Source of the DNA: Cyclobacterium roseum
Lineage (GTDB): Bacteria; Bacteroidota; Bacteroidia; Cytophagales; Cyclobacteriaceae
Direction of reading: 5' to 3'
DNA length: 64,000 nucleotides
Assembly: GCF_010119225.1 (NCBI RefSeq)
Contig: NZ_WNKF01000002.1
Location: 248,001-312,000, forward strand
Every line of letters starts with the position of its first letter. The first letter of the stretch is position 1. The notes under the pieces were generated by a model. The model had not been told where the DNA came from and made no database searches. It saw only the letters and a list, made by a program, of their open reading frames with translations. A program made the position numbers and the translations under genes. Below are positions 1 through 8,890 of this stretch, one piece after another.

Positions 1-162
1 AATGATCCTTTTGCTAGTGATCAGATTCCCCTGAATGATTCCTTCTACCCGAACGTCATTGTTTGACTCAATGTCTCCTATCATCCGGAATCCCGGAGCA
101 AAAAATGAAGTAGTGCTTGGCTCACTTAACGACTGGGTTGATTTTTTTTCTGCGTTCCACAT
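1..162 (-). CDS. bactofilin family protein, N-terminal part only (cut by window edge)
   Basis: Reading the minus strand from an ATG at 162 gives 54 uninterrupted codons to the window edge. The peptide has a short polar lead (MWNAEKKSTQSLSEPS) and then a stretch resembling the start of a bactofilin beta-helix, with GFRMIGDIESNNDVRVEGII followed by QGNL. In bactofilins the pattern 'I.G.I.S..D..VEG...G.I' marks the first rungs of the right-handed beta-helix that polymerises into cytoskeletal filaments without nucleotide. The C-terminal part lies outside the window. The family call rests on this motif only, and no neighbour beyond the edge is visible. Confidence 0.72.
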   Translation of the reverse strand, partial: MWNAEKKSTQSLSEPSTTSFFAPGFRMIGDIESNNDVRVEGIIQGNLITSKRII

Positions 163-812
163 GACTTAGTTTTTTTTAAAAATAAATGCTAAATTGAATA
201 AGTAGGTGATATAAATAGTACAAGTATCTCTTTCAATAGTATAAACATAGGGTAAAAAAAATGAAGGTGCAAAAAAAGTTTTACAAAGCAATATTTCGTA
301 ATCCAAGTGAAATTTACCGTATATATTTCCGGTCATTCCTTTTTAGCGCAATATTAGTTCATAACTAATTTAATATCGATCGATTAGAAAAAATTGAGCG
401 ATTTATTTTTATAATTATTCATATATTTAATTTCATAAAGCAATAACCATAAGCACTAACCACAAATTAGGTGCTTTCAACTACAAAAAATAGAAGGTAA
501 CCCACTAATTCACACATTCTCAATTCATTAGGATTTGTGATCACTGAATTTATCAAATCAGCTTATTTAAATTCAAAATACAAATAGTAGCATACTTTTT
601 AAAAAATCAGTATTTTTTGGAATTCAAAAAACACCTTTATTGATACTTAATAGTATAAAATTCATATAATAAGCACTATTAATTGAATATGTAAATCCAA
701 ACCTCATTTTTTTAATTTCCATTTTGTTTATCTTGTTTAAAATGATAAATTCGGAAGACAGTAGAAGTACCTGTCAAAAACAAGCAACCGGGTCAGTTAA
801 AAACAGAATCGA
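163..812. other. 650-bp AT-rich intergenic region
   Basis: This is a long, very AT-rich stretch between the divergent bactofilin and response-regulator genes. I see no convincing gene. The best plus-strand open frame (261-368, 35 codons, MKVQKKFYKAIFRN...) has no clear ribosome binding site or family resemblance, so I do not call it. The region probably holds promoters for both flanking genes, but I could not place a full TTG/TAnnTTTG pair. Confidence 0.5.
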
Positions 813-1241
813 ATGAAAGAAAAACTTGAAACCATAATAGTGGACGACGATATTTTGACGCTACATTATATTCGAAAAATAGTCAAAACGTCACCTATTG
901 ACGGACCGATTCATACATCTGAAAATGGTAAACTAGCATTTGATGTGCTGGATAACCGAAAAGATGAATTTGACAATATCTTGGTGTTTCTGGACATCAA
1001 CATGCCGGTAATGGATGGCTGGTCTTTTCTGGATACCCTCCAGGATAAAGACTACAAGGATAAAATCCAGGTAGTAATGGTCACTTCCTCCACGGATCCT
1101 GCGGACAAGGCCAAATCCGGAAAGTACCCGCAAGTCATTGGATACCTGGAAAAACCCGTTTATCCTCAGGTATTTACGGAAATATACAATCTATTTGACA
1201 AAAATATCGTCATTACAAAAAACAAGGGAACCGTGAATTGA
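813..1241 (+). CDS. single-domain response regulator (CheY-like receiver)
   Basis: The 142-residue protein is a stand-alone phosphoreceiver domain. The acidic pocket is D11-D12-D13 near the N-terminus, the likely phosphoacceptor is D61 in FLDINMPVMDGW, the switch residue is T91 in VVMVTSS, and the conserved lysine is K114 in YLEKPV. It has no output domain, so it would act by protein contact or as a phosphotransfer intermediate, as CheY or Rcp1-type regulators do. No kinase gene is adjacent; the nearest candidates are about 34 kb away. The gene is monocistronic: a long AT-rich gap precedes it and a hairpin terminator follows about 25 bp after the stop. Partner and process cannot be read from the sequence. 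Confidence 0.9.
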   Translation: MKEKLETIIVDDDILTLHYIRKIVKTSPIDGPIHTSENGKLAFDVLDNRKDEFDNILVFLDINMPVMDGWSFLDTLQDKDYKDKIQVVMVTSSTDPADKAKSGKYPQVIGYLEKPVYPQVFTEIYNLFDKNIVITKNKGTVN

Positions 1242-1267
1242 TTCCTGCTGGAATCGAACCACCTGAT

Positions 1268-1303
1268 AAAAGCCAGTCAACTAATCGTTGAACTGGCTTT
1301 TTG
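1268..1303 (+). terminator. rho-independent terminator after the response regulator
   Basis: The left arm AAAAGCCAGTCAAC pairs with GTTGAACTGGCTTTTT around a short loop, with one bulged base, and the right arm ends in a run of T. It lies about 25 bp after the response-regulator stop and upstream of the smc promoter, so it separates the two transcripts. Confidence 0.8.
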
Positions 1304-1326
1304 ATTGATATCCAACCTAAGCTTCC

Positions 1327-1356
1327 TTGCTATTTGGAAGCTTTAGGTTAAATTTG
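1327..1356 (+). promoter_or_regulatory. Bacteroidota-type promoter of smc
   Basis: A TTG (1327-1329) is followed after 19 bp by TAAATTTG (1349-1356), an exact match to the -33 TTG / -7 TAnnTTTG pattern of the Bacteroidota primary sigma factor. Transcription would begin near 1362, about 19 nt before the ATG at 1381. The TTG at 1327 is in frame with smc but is therefore better read as the -33 element than as a start codon. Confidence 0.7.
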
Positions 1357-1380
1357 TTTGGCGATAACCTTACCTATTAC

Positions 1381-4300
1381 ATGCAGCTTTCCAAATTAGA
1401 AATCAGGGGATTTAAAAGTTTCGGTGACAAAGTACTGATTCATTTTGACAAAGGTATTACCGGGATCGTAGGTCCCAACGGTTGTGGAAAATCCAATGTG
1501 GTGGATGCTATCCGCTGGGTGTTGGGGGAACAAAAGACCCGCATGCTGCGCTCTGACAAGATGGAAAATGTTATTTTCAACGGTACAAAAAACAGGAAGC
1601 CTCTGAACATGGCAGAAGTATCGCTGACCTTTGAAAACACCAAAAACCTACTCCCTACCGAATATACCCATGTTACGATTTCGCGAAGGTATTACCGATC
1701 AGGTGACAGCGAATACCTGCTCAATGGCGTAACCTGCCGGCTTAAAGACATTACCAATCTGTTCATGGATACAGGCATTAATTCCAACAGCTATGCCATT
1801 ATCGAGTTGAAAATGATTGATGAATTGCTTAATGACAAGAACAATTCCAGAAGGGAGCTTTTTGAAGAAGCTGCCGGCATATCTAAGTTCAAAACCCGCA
1901 AAAAGGAAACCCTGCGAAAACTGGAGGATACCGACGCCGACCTGGACCGAGTAGAAGATTTGCTTTACGAAATAGAAAAGAATCTAAAATCTCTTGAAAA
2001 ACAAGCTCGCCAGGCTGCCCGGTATTTTGAAATCAAAAAATCCTACAAAGCCTCCAGCATTGCGTTAGCAAAAAAAGGTGTGCTCCAACACCGGGATGGC
2101 CTCATCCAGTTGAATCAAAAGCTGGAGGAAGAAAGTGACCGTAAAGTTCAGTTAAATACGACCATAGCCGCCAGAGAAGCGGCCCTGGAAAACCTGAAAA
2201 CGGAGATGGTTACTAAAGAAAAACTGCTGGGTAGCCGGCAAAAGACACTGAACGAACACGTGCTCAAAATACGGCAGTTTGAAAGTGATAAAAAAATAAA
2301 AAATGAGCGGCTTCGATTCCTCCAGGATAAATCACAAGAATTACGAGTGCAAATCGAGGAGGATAAAAAGAGTAACGAACGGGCAAGCTTCAGTATCCGA
2401 TCGCTGGAACAGGAAAAGGCCGTTGCGGCAAAATTGATAGCGGAGAAAGAACTTCAGGTACAAGACCTAAAAGCCATCTATGAAGACAAAAAATCCCAGC
2501 ATGCCGCAACTCAGGAAAGGCAGCGCGTCCTGCAAAGCAACTATTCTGGTAAAAGAGATGAGATGTACCAGCTTTCGAAAAGCCAGGAAATAAAACAGAT
2601 TCAGCTCACTACCTTAAAGCAGGAATTGGAAAAGACTGCTACCGACGATAGCAGCCAGGTGGAGAATCTGGCCGGTTTCAAGGAAAAACTGGAAGTCATT
2701 CAAAGCCAACTGGAAGTGGAGAAGCGGGAATTGCATCGAATAAAAACAGAAGAAGAAGCCCACCAGCAGAAACTGGAAGCAACTAACCGAACCCAGGAAC
2801 TGATCCGGGAAGAACTTACACAGGTCAACCGAAAATTGGATGCCAAAAGTAACGAGTTTCAACTTACCAAATCGCTGGTGGATAACCTCGAAGGCTTTCC
2901 GGAGGCGATAAAATTTCTAAAGAAAAACAGCAGTTGGGGAAAAAACACCCCCCTCCTATCCGACATCCTGACAACCGACGAAAAATACAGGGTGACGATC
3001 GAAAACTTCCTGGAGACCTACATGAATTATTATGTGGTCGAGCAGGAAAAGGAAGCCATAGAGGCCGTAAAATTATTGAGTGATGCCGGAAAAGGAAAGG
3101 CAAACTTCTTTATTCTGGAAAGATTTGAAAAATTCCGTCCTACCCAAAACAAACTGTTTTCGGATGCGGTACCGGCTACTGAAATCATCGAATATGATAG
3201 CAAATACGCCCGTTTGGTAGGATACCTGCTGGATGATGTTTATATTTTTAACGGGGACATTCACCAGGTCCCCAAAACACAGGAAGCCATTTTTATTACT
3301 GAAAGTGGTAAATTTATTGACCGGCGTTTTACGATTTCCGGAGGTTCGGTAGGTCTCTTTGAAGGGAAGCGAATAGGCCGGGCGAAGAACCTGGAAAAAC
3401 TGGAAAAGGAGATCAAAAATCTTCAAAAAACCATCAATGAAATTAAAACCAATCTGGACAACAAAACGGCGGAGTATTCCAATCTGAAAGCCATCAGCTT
3501 CAAATCGGCTCTTGAAGAAAAACAATCGGTCGTTAATGAATTGAATCAGGAATACGTTTCTGTAAAAACGAAAAAGGAGCAGTTGGCTGAGATGCTTACT
3601 TCCAATGCCAATAAAAAAGAGGATATCCAGGAGAAGATTCACGAGCTGTCGGAAGAGCTCGAGGAACTAGGTCCAACGCTTCAAACAGAAAAACAGGCCT
3701 TTACAGCCCTGGAAGAAGAAATTCAAGAAATCAACCAACTCCTGCTGGAGGCGGGAGAGGAACTTTCCCGCTGTTCTTCCCAATACAATGAAGAAAACAT
3801 CCGCTTTCACCAACAGGAAAATAAGCTTCAAAGCATCGAGCAGGAAATCGGCTTTAAACAAAGCACCTTTGACAGCAGCCGTGAACGTATAGAGAAGTCC
3901 CAAAAAGAATTGACCCAAACCGATCAGGAGATAAGAGGGCTGATCGATAACAATGAAGTGAAGGATGATGAACTCATTGAACTGTATACGGAAAAGGAGC
4001 AGATAGAAGTTGGGGTAAGCGAAGCGGAAAAGGCCTATTATGCGCTCAGGGGAGAAATCGACCAATCCGATAAATCCATCCGGGAGATCCAGCAAAACAA
4101 AGAACGAGTGGATGGACTGATCATGGAATTCAAGCAGGCCGCCAATGAGATCAATCTGAAGCTAAATGCAATAAAAGAACGATTAAACGTGGAGTTTGAA
4201 CTGGACCTGGACCAGCTGATGCAGGAAGATCCCGAGGAGACGGAGGAATTTGCCGGGAAAGATGAGGCGACACTCAGGGATGAAGTGCAGCAGGCAAAAA

Positions 4301-4941
4301 GCAAGCTGGAGAAAATGGGTCCGATCAATCCCATGGCCATGGAGGCTTTTGATGAAATCAAGGAAAGGCATGTGTTCATCACGGATCAAAAAGAGGATCT
4401 GATCAAAGCCAAAGAATCCCTGATCACCACCATTAGTGAGATCGACCAGGTAGCCAGGGAAACCTTTCTGGATGCCTTTGGGAAAATCAAAGAAAACTTT
4501 GTAAAAGTCTTTCGGTCTTTATTTACGGAAGAGGACGACTGCGATCTAAAACTTACGGATCCAGACATGCCCCTGGAAAGCAGCATTGAGATTATTGCCA
4601 AACCCAAAGGTAAAAGGCCCCTTTCCATCAATCAGCTTTCAGGAGGAGAAAAGACCCTGACCGCCACCTCCCTTCTATTCTCGATTTATCTACTCAAACC
4701 CGCCCCCTTCTGTATTTTTGATGAAGTAGATGCACCCTTGGATGATGCTAATATCGATAAATTCAATCAAATCATTCAGACCTTTTCCAACGAGTCCCAG
4801 TTCATTATTGTGACGCACAATAAACGAACCATGGCCAGCACGGATATTATTTATGGCATTACCATGATCGAGGCGGGGGTATCCAGAGTGGTACCGGTAG
4901 ACCTGAGAGAATTGGTAGAAGAAGAGGGGGAAGAACTCTAA
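1381..4941 (+). CDS. smc: chromosome segregation protein SMC
   Basis: This 1186-residue protein is a full-length bacterial SMC, the ATPase arm of the chromosome-organising complex that also contains ScpA and ScpB. The N-terminal head carries the P-loop GPNGCGKS at residues 31-38. Long coiled coils flank a hinge at roughly residues 510-680, and the C-terminal head has the ABC signature LSGGEKT from about 1086 and Walker B with D-loop in FCIFDEVDAPLDDAN around 1110-1125. I chose the ATG at 1381 because family members begin with a short strand like MQLSKLEIRGFKSFGDK and because a good promoter overlaps the alternative in-frame upstream TTG. No scpA or scpB lies nearby. The gene faces a converging sulfur operon. 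Confidence 0.97.
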   Translation: MQLSKLEIRGFKSFGDKVLIHFDKGITGIVGPNGCGKSNVVDAIRWVLGEQKTRMLRSDKMENVIFNGTKNRKPLNMAEVSLTFENTKNLLPTEYTHVTISRRYYRSGDSEYLLNGVTCRLKDITNLFMDTGINSNSYAIIELKMIDELLNDKNNSRRELFEEAAGISKFKTRKKETLRKLEDTDADLDRVEDLLYEIEKNLKSLEKQARQAARYFEIKKSYKASSIALAKKGVLQHRDGLIQLNQKLEEESDRKVQLNTTIAAREAALENLKTEMVTKEKLLGSRQKTLNEHVLKIRQFESDKKIKNERLRFLQDKSQELRVQIEEDKKSNERASFSIRSLEQEKAVAAKLIAEKELQVQDLKAIYEDKKSQHAATQERQRVLQSNYSGKRDEMYQLSKSQEIKQIQLTTLKQELEKTATDDSSQVENLAGFKEKLEVIQSQLEVEKRELHRIKTEEEAHQQKLEATNRTQELIREELTQVNRKLDAKSNEFQLTKSLVDNLEGFPEAIKFLKKNSSWGKNTPLLSDILTTDEKYRVTIENFLETYMNYYVVEQEKEAIEAVKLLSDAGKGKANFFILERFEKFRPTQNKLFSDAVPATEIIEYDSKYARLVGYLLDDVYIFNGDIHQVPKTQEAIFITESGKFIDRRFTISGGSVGLFEGKRIGRAKNLEKLEKEIKNLQKTINEIKTNLDNKTAEYSNLKAISFKSALEEKQSVVNELNQEYVSVKTKKEQLAEMLTSNANKKEDIQEKIHELSEELEELGPTLQTEKQAFTALEEEIQEINQLLLEAGEELSRCSSQYNEENIRFHQQENKLQSIEQEIGFKQSTFDSSRERIEKSQKELTQTDQEIRGLIDNNEVKDDELIELYTEKEQIEVGVSEAEKAYYALRGEIDQSDKSIREIQQNKERVDGLIMEFKQAANEINLKLNAIKERLNVEFELDLDQLMQEDPEETEEFAGKDEATLRDEVQQAKSKLEKMGPINPMAMEAFDEIKERHVFITDQKEDLIKAKESLITTISEIDQVARETFLDAFGKIKENFVKVFRSLFTEEDDCDLKLTDPDMPLESSIEIIAKPKGKRPLSINQLSGGEKTLTATSLLFSIYLLKPAPFCIFDEVDAPLDDANIDKFNQIIQTFSNESQFIIVTHNKRTMASTDIIYGITMIEAGVSRVVPVDLRELVEEEGEEL

Positions 4942-4949
4942 ATTAAAAA

Positions 4950-4979
4950 AAGCCGGACCACCTAAAACGATCCGGCTTA
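4950..4979 (-). terminator. terminator between smc and the converging sulfur genes
   Basis: AAGCCGGA and TCCGGCTT form an 8-bp stem around a 13-nt loop. Read on the minus strand, the stem is followed by TTTTTTTAA, so it best ends the transcript of the YeeE/YedE gene that stops at 4987. On the plus strand the same hairpin lies just after the smc stop but has no good T-run. Confidence 0.8.
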
Positions 4980-4986
4980 CATTCTC

Positions 4987-5475
4987 TCAATTAGGTAATT
5001 TATCAGAAAATTTCCCGTACACCCAGGTGCCGGCAATGGCACTAAGCAAGGTCACTACAATCACCGAATAACCAAATCCTATTTGGGCAAATAAAGGCCC
5101 GGGACAGGCACCGGTAAGTGCCCAACCAAGACCGAAAATAAATCCCCCGATCACCTGGCCTTTCCTGAATTCCTTGCCTGCAATCTTAATCGGTTCGCCG
5201 CTTACCGTCTTTACACCAAACCTCTTGATGAGCTGGATGGAAACCATTCCTACCAGAATGGCAGATCCTATCACCCCATACATAAAGAAGGACTGTAATC
5301 GGAACATTTCCTGAATCCGAAACCAGGATATTACTTCTGCTTTTACAAATACGATCCCAAATAAAACACCCACTATCAGGTATCTCAATAGCTTCCACCC
5401 GGATTCTCCGGACTTACCCATGTTAGGCGCTTCACATTCTACCGGATTGGCTGGTATTTTTTCTCTTACTTCCAT
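4987..5475 (-). CDS. YeeE/YedE family membrane protein (DUF6691-type half)
   Basis: The 162-residue protein has about four hydrophobic segments and the family motif GLGWALTGACPGPLFAQIG near residues 112-130, containing the conserved cysteine of YeeE/YedE (TsuA-like) sulfur transporters. In that family, cysteines on the conserved loops relay thiosulfate or related sulfur species through the membrane. In many bacteria the transporter is split into two short genes, and this one is the second half: it lies 43 bp downstream of the other half. The first 28 or so residues are hydrophilic and cytoplasmic. The upstream genes encode a persulfide dioxygenase-rhodanese and a rhodanese, which fits import or export of reduced sulfur. 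The substrate is inferred. Confidence 0.82.
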   Translation of the reverse strand: MEVREKIPANPVECEAPNMGKSGESGWKLLRYLIVGVLFGIVFVKAEVISWFRIQEMFRLQSFFMYGVIGSAILVGMVSIQLIKRFGVKTVSGEPIKIAGKEFRKGQVIGGFIFGLGWALTGACPGPLFAQIGFGYSVIVVTLLSAIAGTWVYGKFSDKLPN

Positions 5476-5518
5476 TTTGTTCCTTTTTTGATTTGTTTAA
5501 ATTCCCTTTACCGATACC

Positions 5519-6100
5519 TTAAAATCCAACCAAAGCCATGATAAAAGGCAGGATCAAGTGAGTCATAACAAACCCTCCAATCATGAAAAAGACCGTTGCG
5601 AGCATCGATGGCCACTGCAGATTACTGATGCCCATTATCGCATGACCCGAAGTACAGCCTCCTGCATACCGGGTACCAAAGCCAACCAGAAAACCTCCAA
5701 TAACAAAAAAGAAAAGCCCTTTAAGCGTAAACAGGTTAGACCAGCTAAAAATATCTGCTGGCAACAGGCTATTGAAATCAGTGATTCCCAATTGGGCTAA
5801 GTCCTGTTGCGTGCTTTCTGCCACTACTACTGCCGCTGGATTGGAAAGAAACAGCGAGGCAATCAGTCCCCCAAGAAATATACCGACTACAAACAGGATA
5901 TTCCATAATTCTTTTTTCCAGTCGTATTGGAAAAAAGGGATTTTTGCCGGTATGCAGGCAGCGCAGGCATGCCGCAGCGAGGAGGATATGCCAAAGGATT
6001 TATTGCCGATTAGCAATAGGGCTGGCACGGTCAATCCGATCAAGGGACCGGCCACATACCAGGGCCAGGGTTGCTTAATCCATTCTATCAATTGTTCCAT
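5519..6100 (-). CDS. YeeE/YedE family membrane protein (first half)
   Basis: The 193-residue membrane protein has about five hydrophobic segments and the YeeE/YedE signature [13 protein letters not shown] with its conserved cysteine. A further cysteine pair lies in HACAACIP near residue 48. Together with the gene 43 bp downstream it would form a complete split YeeE/YedE permease moving thiosulfate-like or sulfane-sulfur compounds. A strong hairpin terminator lies between it and the upstream persulfide dioxygenase gene. The permease pair may therefore be transcribed at a lower level or from its own promoter in the 120-bp gap. Confidence 0.82.
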   Translation of the reverse strand: MEQLIEWIKQPWPWYVAGPLIGLTVPALLLIGNKSFGISSSLRHACAACIPAKIPFFQYDWKKELWNILFVVGIFLGGLIASLFLSNPAAVVVAESTQQDLAQLGITDFNSLLPADIFSWSNLFTLKGLFFFVIGGFLVGFGTRYAGGCTSGHAIMGISNLQWPSMLATVFFMIGGFVMTHLILPFIMALVGF

Positions 6101-6166
6101 TTTTATTACGTTTTAATTTAAATTTTTCTTTTTCCCTTAGCGAACTACCAAGAAGGAAACTTTTTA

Positions 6167-6196
6167 TAAAAATGGCAGGGAAGCTTTCCCTGCCAT
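6167..6196 (-). terminator. hairpin terminator inside the sulfur cluster
   Basis: On the minus strand, ATGGCAGGGAA and TTCCCTGCCAT form a perfect 11-bp stem with a three-base loop, followed by TTTTATAAAA. It lies about 26 bp after the stop of the persulfide dioxygenase-rhodanese gene and ahead of the YeeE/YedE pair, so it would partly or fully uncouple them. Confidence 0.8.
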
Positions 6197-6222
6197 GAAC
6201 CAACACATCAACCAAAAAAAGC

Positions 6223-7644
6223 TTACAATAACGTTGTCGGGCAAACGTATTCACTTACTTCAAACTTTCCCGATGCTTTTATGGCATCAAACCCACCTTG
6301 AATATCAACCAAATTGTCATAACCTCTGGCCCTCAAAACCGAGTTGAAAATCATGGATCGATACCCTCCAGCACAATGTACGTAATAGGTTTGCTCTCTG
6401 TTTATTTCAGCCAGCGTTTCATTAATGTAATCCAAAGGCACATTTTCCGCTCCAATCAAATGTTCACTCATGTGCTCACTGGCCTTTCTGACATCAAGTA
6501 TTCTCATTTCCGAATTGGCTTCTTTAAGATTTGCCAGTTCATCCACAGACACCATGGGAATGCTATCCACTTCCTTACCAGCGTCTTTCCAGGCATCAAA
6601 GCCGCCTTTAAGGTAACCCAAAGCATGGTCGTACCCCACTCGGGCCAGGCGTGTAATGATTTCTTCTTCCCTGCCTTCATCGGCCACCACAAGGATTTCC
6701 TGTTTCACATCGGGTATCAGGGTTCCTACCCAAACGGCAAAACTTCCATCAATACCAATGTTTATGGAATTTGGTATAAAACCTTTGGCAAATACCTCGG
6801 GCTCACGAGTATCCAGGACTACCGCCCCCGTTTCGTTCGCTGCTGCTTCAAAAGCATCCGGAGACAAGGCTTGCTGCCCCCTGTCTAACACCTCATCGAT
6901 GCTATCGTAACCCTGAATGTTCATTAACACATTCTGAGGAAAATAGGAAGGAGGAGGAGTCAGTCCGGTTAGGACTTCCTTAATGAATTCTTCCTTGCTC
7001 ATTTCCTGCAGCGCATAATTGGTCTTCTTTTGGTTTCCCAAGGTATCGCTGGTCTCCTTGCTCATGTTTTTGCCACAAGCACTGCCTGCACCATGCGCTG
7101 GATAAACGATCAGGTGGTCCGGTAAAGGCATGATCTTTTCACGCAAGGAGTCATAAAGATGAGCCGCAAGCTTTTCCTGGGTAAGGTCTTTAATTACCTT
7201 TTGTGCGAGATCCGGCCTCCCTACATCTCCTATAAACAAGGTGTCACCGGTAAATAAGGCTACCTCTTTTCCGGCTTCATCTTTTACTAAAAAGACGGAA
7301 CTTTCCATGGTATGGCCCGGCGTATGAATGAGGGTAACCGTTGCACCGCCCACTTGAAATTCCTGACTATCTTTGGCCACAATCGCATCAAAGCCCATGG
7401 GCATCTCCGTCGGCCCAAATACGATTTCAGCACCGGTCTTGGCAGATAAGTCCTGGTGTCCGGAAACAAAATCAGCGTGAAAATGGGTTTCGAAAATGTA
7501 TTTAATTTTCGCACCGTTTCGTTCAGCCTTTTCGATATAGGGCTGTACTTCTCGTAAGGGATCCACTATGGCCGCTTCGCCGTCCGATTCAATATAATAG
7601 GCCCCCTGGGCCAGGCAACCCGTATAAATTTGTTCTATCTTCAT
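6223..7644 (-). CDS. MBL-fold persulfide dioxygenase fused to two rhodanese domains
   Basis: Residues 1-250 form an ETHE1-like metallo-beta-lactamase-fold domain with the metal motif THFHADFVSGH (H54, H56, D58, H63). ETHE1 enzymes oxidise glutathione or protein persulfide to sulfite using Fe(II) and O2. Two rhodanese domains follow (about 265-350 and 365-465). Only the second keeps the catalytic loop, CAGGYRS with C424; the first has ADEGREE at the equivalent place and so lacks the sulfur-carrying cysteine. At 473 residues the length is normal for this fusion family. The protein probably couples sulfur transfer by the active rhodanese domain to persulfide oxidation during sulfide detoxification. 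A single-domain rhodanese gene lies 80 bp upstream. Confidence 0.92.
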   Translation of the reverse strand: MKIEQIYTGCLAQGAYYIESDGEAAIVDPLREVQPYIEKAERNGAKIKYIFETHFHADFVSGHQDLSAKTGAEIVFGPTEMPMGFDAIVAKDSQEFQVGGATVTLIHTPGHTMESSVFLVKDEAGKEVALFTGDTLFIGDVGRPDLAQKVIKDLTQEKLAAHLYDSLREKIMPLPDHLIVYPAHGAGSACGKNMSKETSDTLGNQKKTNYALQEMSKEEFIKEVLTGLTPPPSYFPQNVLMNIQGYDSIDEVLDRGQQALSPDAFEAAANETGAVVLDTREPEVFAKGFIPNSINIGIDGSFAVWVGTLIPDVKQEILVVADEGREEEIITRLARVGYDHALGYLKGGFDAWKDAGKEVDSIPMVSVDELANLKEANSEMRILDVRKASEHMSEHLIGAENVPLDYINETLAEINREQTYYVHCAGGYRSMIFNSVLRARGYDNLVDIQGGFDAIKASGKFEVSEYVCPTTLL

Positions 7645-7724
7645 TGGAATAATTGATTAATGTTTGATAATGCAAAATAGGACCTCTTTTCCCCCATGAA
7701 TAGGACTTTGGTCACATAAGTCGC

Positions 7725-8051
7725 TCAATAGGGCCAGGATATAATACCACCCGCCAGGTTATATACTTTTTCAAAACCCAAATCTCCCATAGTATCACAG
7801 GCATGACCGCTACGATTCCCACTGCGACAATACAGGTAGTAAGCCTTGTCTTTGGGCAAATTTTGGATTTGTTTATTGAAACCCGGGGACATCATATCCA
7901 TATTCCTCGCTCCGGGAAGTTTTCCGCCGGAAAACTCACCTGCCGTTCTTACATCAATAACAACCGCATCCTTCTCCTTCATGCCATTATAGAAATCTTC
8001 GGCATTCAGATCGGTGTAGTGCTTAGCTTTTTTATGAAATAAATTAAACAT
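7725..8051 (-). CDS. single-domain rhodanese (sulfurtransferase)
   Basis: The 108-residue cytoplasmic protein has a complete rhodanese fold: VIDVRTAGEFSGGKLPGARN near residues 31-50 and the active loop CRSGNRS with C75. The enzyme would carry a persulfide on C75 and hand it to an acceptor. It is the first gene of the sulfur cluster. A TAnnTTTG-like element (TACTTTTG, minus strand, 8077-8084) lies about 25 bp upstream of the start, though no TTG stands at the usual distance. Co-location with the persulfide dioxygenase suggests sulfide or thiosulfate metabolism. Confidence 0.9.
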   Translation of the reverse strand: MFNLFHKKAKHYTDLNAEDFYNGMKEKDAVVIDVRTAGEFSGGKLPGARNMDMMSPGFNKQIQNLPKDKAYYLYCRSGNRSGHACDTMGDLGFEKVYNLAGGIISWPY

Positions 8052-8369
8052 CTTCTTCTTTTGTTAAAATACATAACAAAAGTAAGCGCTGAATTGGGGA
8101 GAAAAAGTAATATTTATCACATTAGACAGCGAGCAAGGCAGGGCCACCCAAAACGTAAAAAAATTGCCCTTACAGAAAAATGATATTTGATTTCACGCAG
8201 CGATCATAGCACTCGCTACGAGAAACGGGTACCTATCAATGAACCGATAAGCCCAATAGCTATTTGGGGAGAAGAAAGCAGGCAAGATACTTCCGAAAAA
8301 GTCCGAAACAGGCTATAACCACCTGGGTGTGGCACGAGTAATAGTCGATAAACATTAGAAATTAGATAA
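8052..8369. other. 318-bp gap between the sulfur and Exb operons
   Basis: No gene is visible. The central part (about 8100-8340) is less AT-rich than other gaps in the window and contains short self-complementary pieces, so a leader RNA or small RNA is possible, but I recognise no known family. The end near 8077 holds the probable -7 element of the rhodanese gene. Confidence 0.4.
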
Positions 8370-8400
8370 AAAAAAAGGCTACCCTATACAGGTAGCCTTA
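8370..8400 (-). terminator. terminator of the Exb operon
   Basis: On the minus strand AAGGCTACC and GGTAGCCTT form a 9-bp stem around a 7-nt loop, followed directly by a run of nine T. It begins about 24 bp after the stop of the last ExbD gene. Confidence 0.9.
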
Positions 8401-8423
8401 ATTCGTTTCTATTCAGTTTTGAA

Positions 8424-8888
8424 TTAGTTATTCTCTACTTTTCCTACGGATGCATACATCAATTTCCGGGCATCTGCCTCCCTTAACTCAAATTGAATGT
8501 CGCTAATAGGTCCCATTTTCACATCTCTATCCGCTTTGAGAGAGATCCAAATCTGGTCTCTTTCAGCCTCTGATAGGGCATCCTTTTGCTGGTTGACCCA
8601 AAGTACAATATCCGAAGTATTGATCAGCACATCATTTGCCTGGATTCGTGGCTCCGTACCATATAAAGAAGTATTCTTTGGTTGCCCCACATACAGATAA
8701 GAAATCAAGGTTTTCTTTTGAATTTTCTGAAGTTGGGTAGCCTGAGGAATCTTCTGCTCGACCAATATTTCCTGTTCCCTCAATACGGTTGTCACCATAA
8801 AGAAGAACAACAACATAAAGATGATGTCGGGCAGTGCGGAGGTTGGAATATTGGTTTCCGCTTTGGTTTTCTTTTTAAACTTTGACAT
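8424..8888 (-). CDS. exbD: ExbD/TolR family protein (second copy)
   Basis: The 154-residue protein has a short basic cytoplasmic start (MSKFKKKTKAETNIPTSALP), one transmembrane helix around residues 20-42 (DIIFMLLFFFMVTTVL, with the functional aspartate at its start), and a periplasmic domain. ExbD/TolR subunits form a dimer inside the ExbB/TolQ pentamer and couple the proton gradient to TonB or Tol-Pal. It starts 2 bp after the stop of the other ExbD, so the two are certainly cotranscribed. Two different ExbD proteins in one operon are common in Bacteroidota and may form a heterodimer. Confidence 0.92.
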   Translation of the reverse strand: MSKFKKKTKAETNIPTSALPDIIFMLLFFFMVTTVLREQEILVEQKIPQATQLQKIQKKTLISYLYVGQPKNTSLYGTEPRIQANDVLINTSDIVLWVNQQKDALSEAERDQIWISLKADRDVKMGPISDIQFELREADARKLMYASVGKVENN

Positions 8889-8890
8889 AG

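Noticed and set aside
261..368. 35-codon plus-strand frame in the first AT-rich gap
   Set aside because: Basic, low-complexity peptide in very AT-rich DNA, with no ribosome site, terminator or family likeness.
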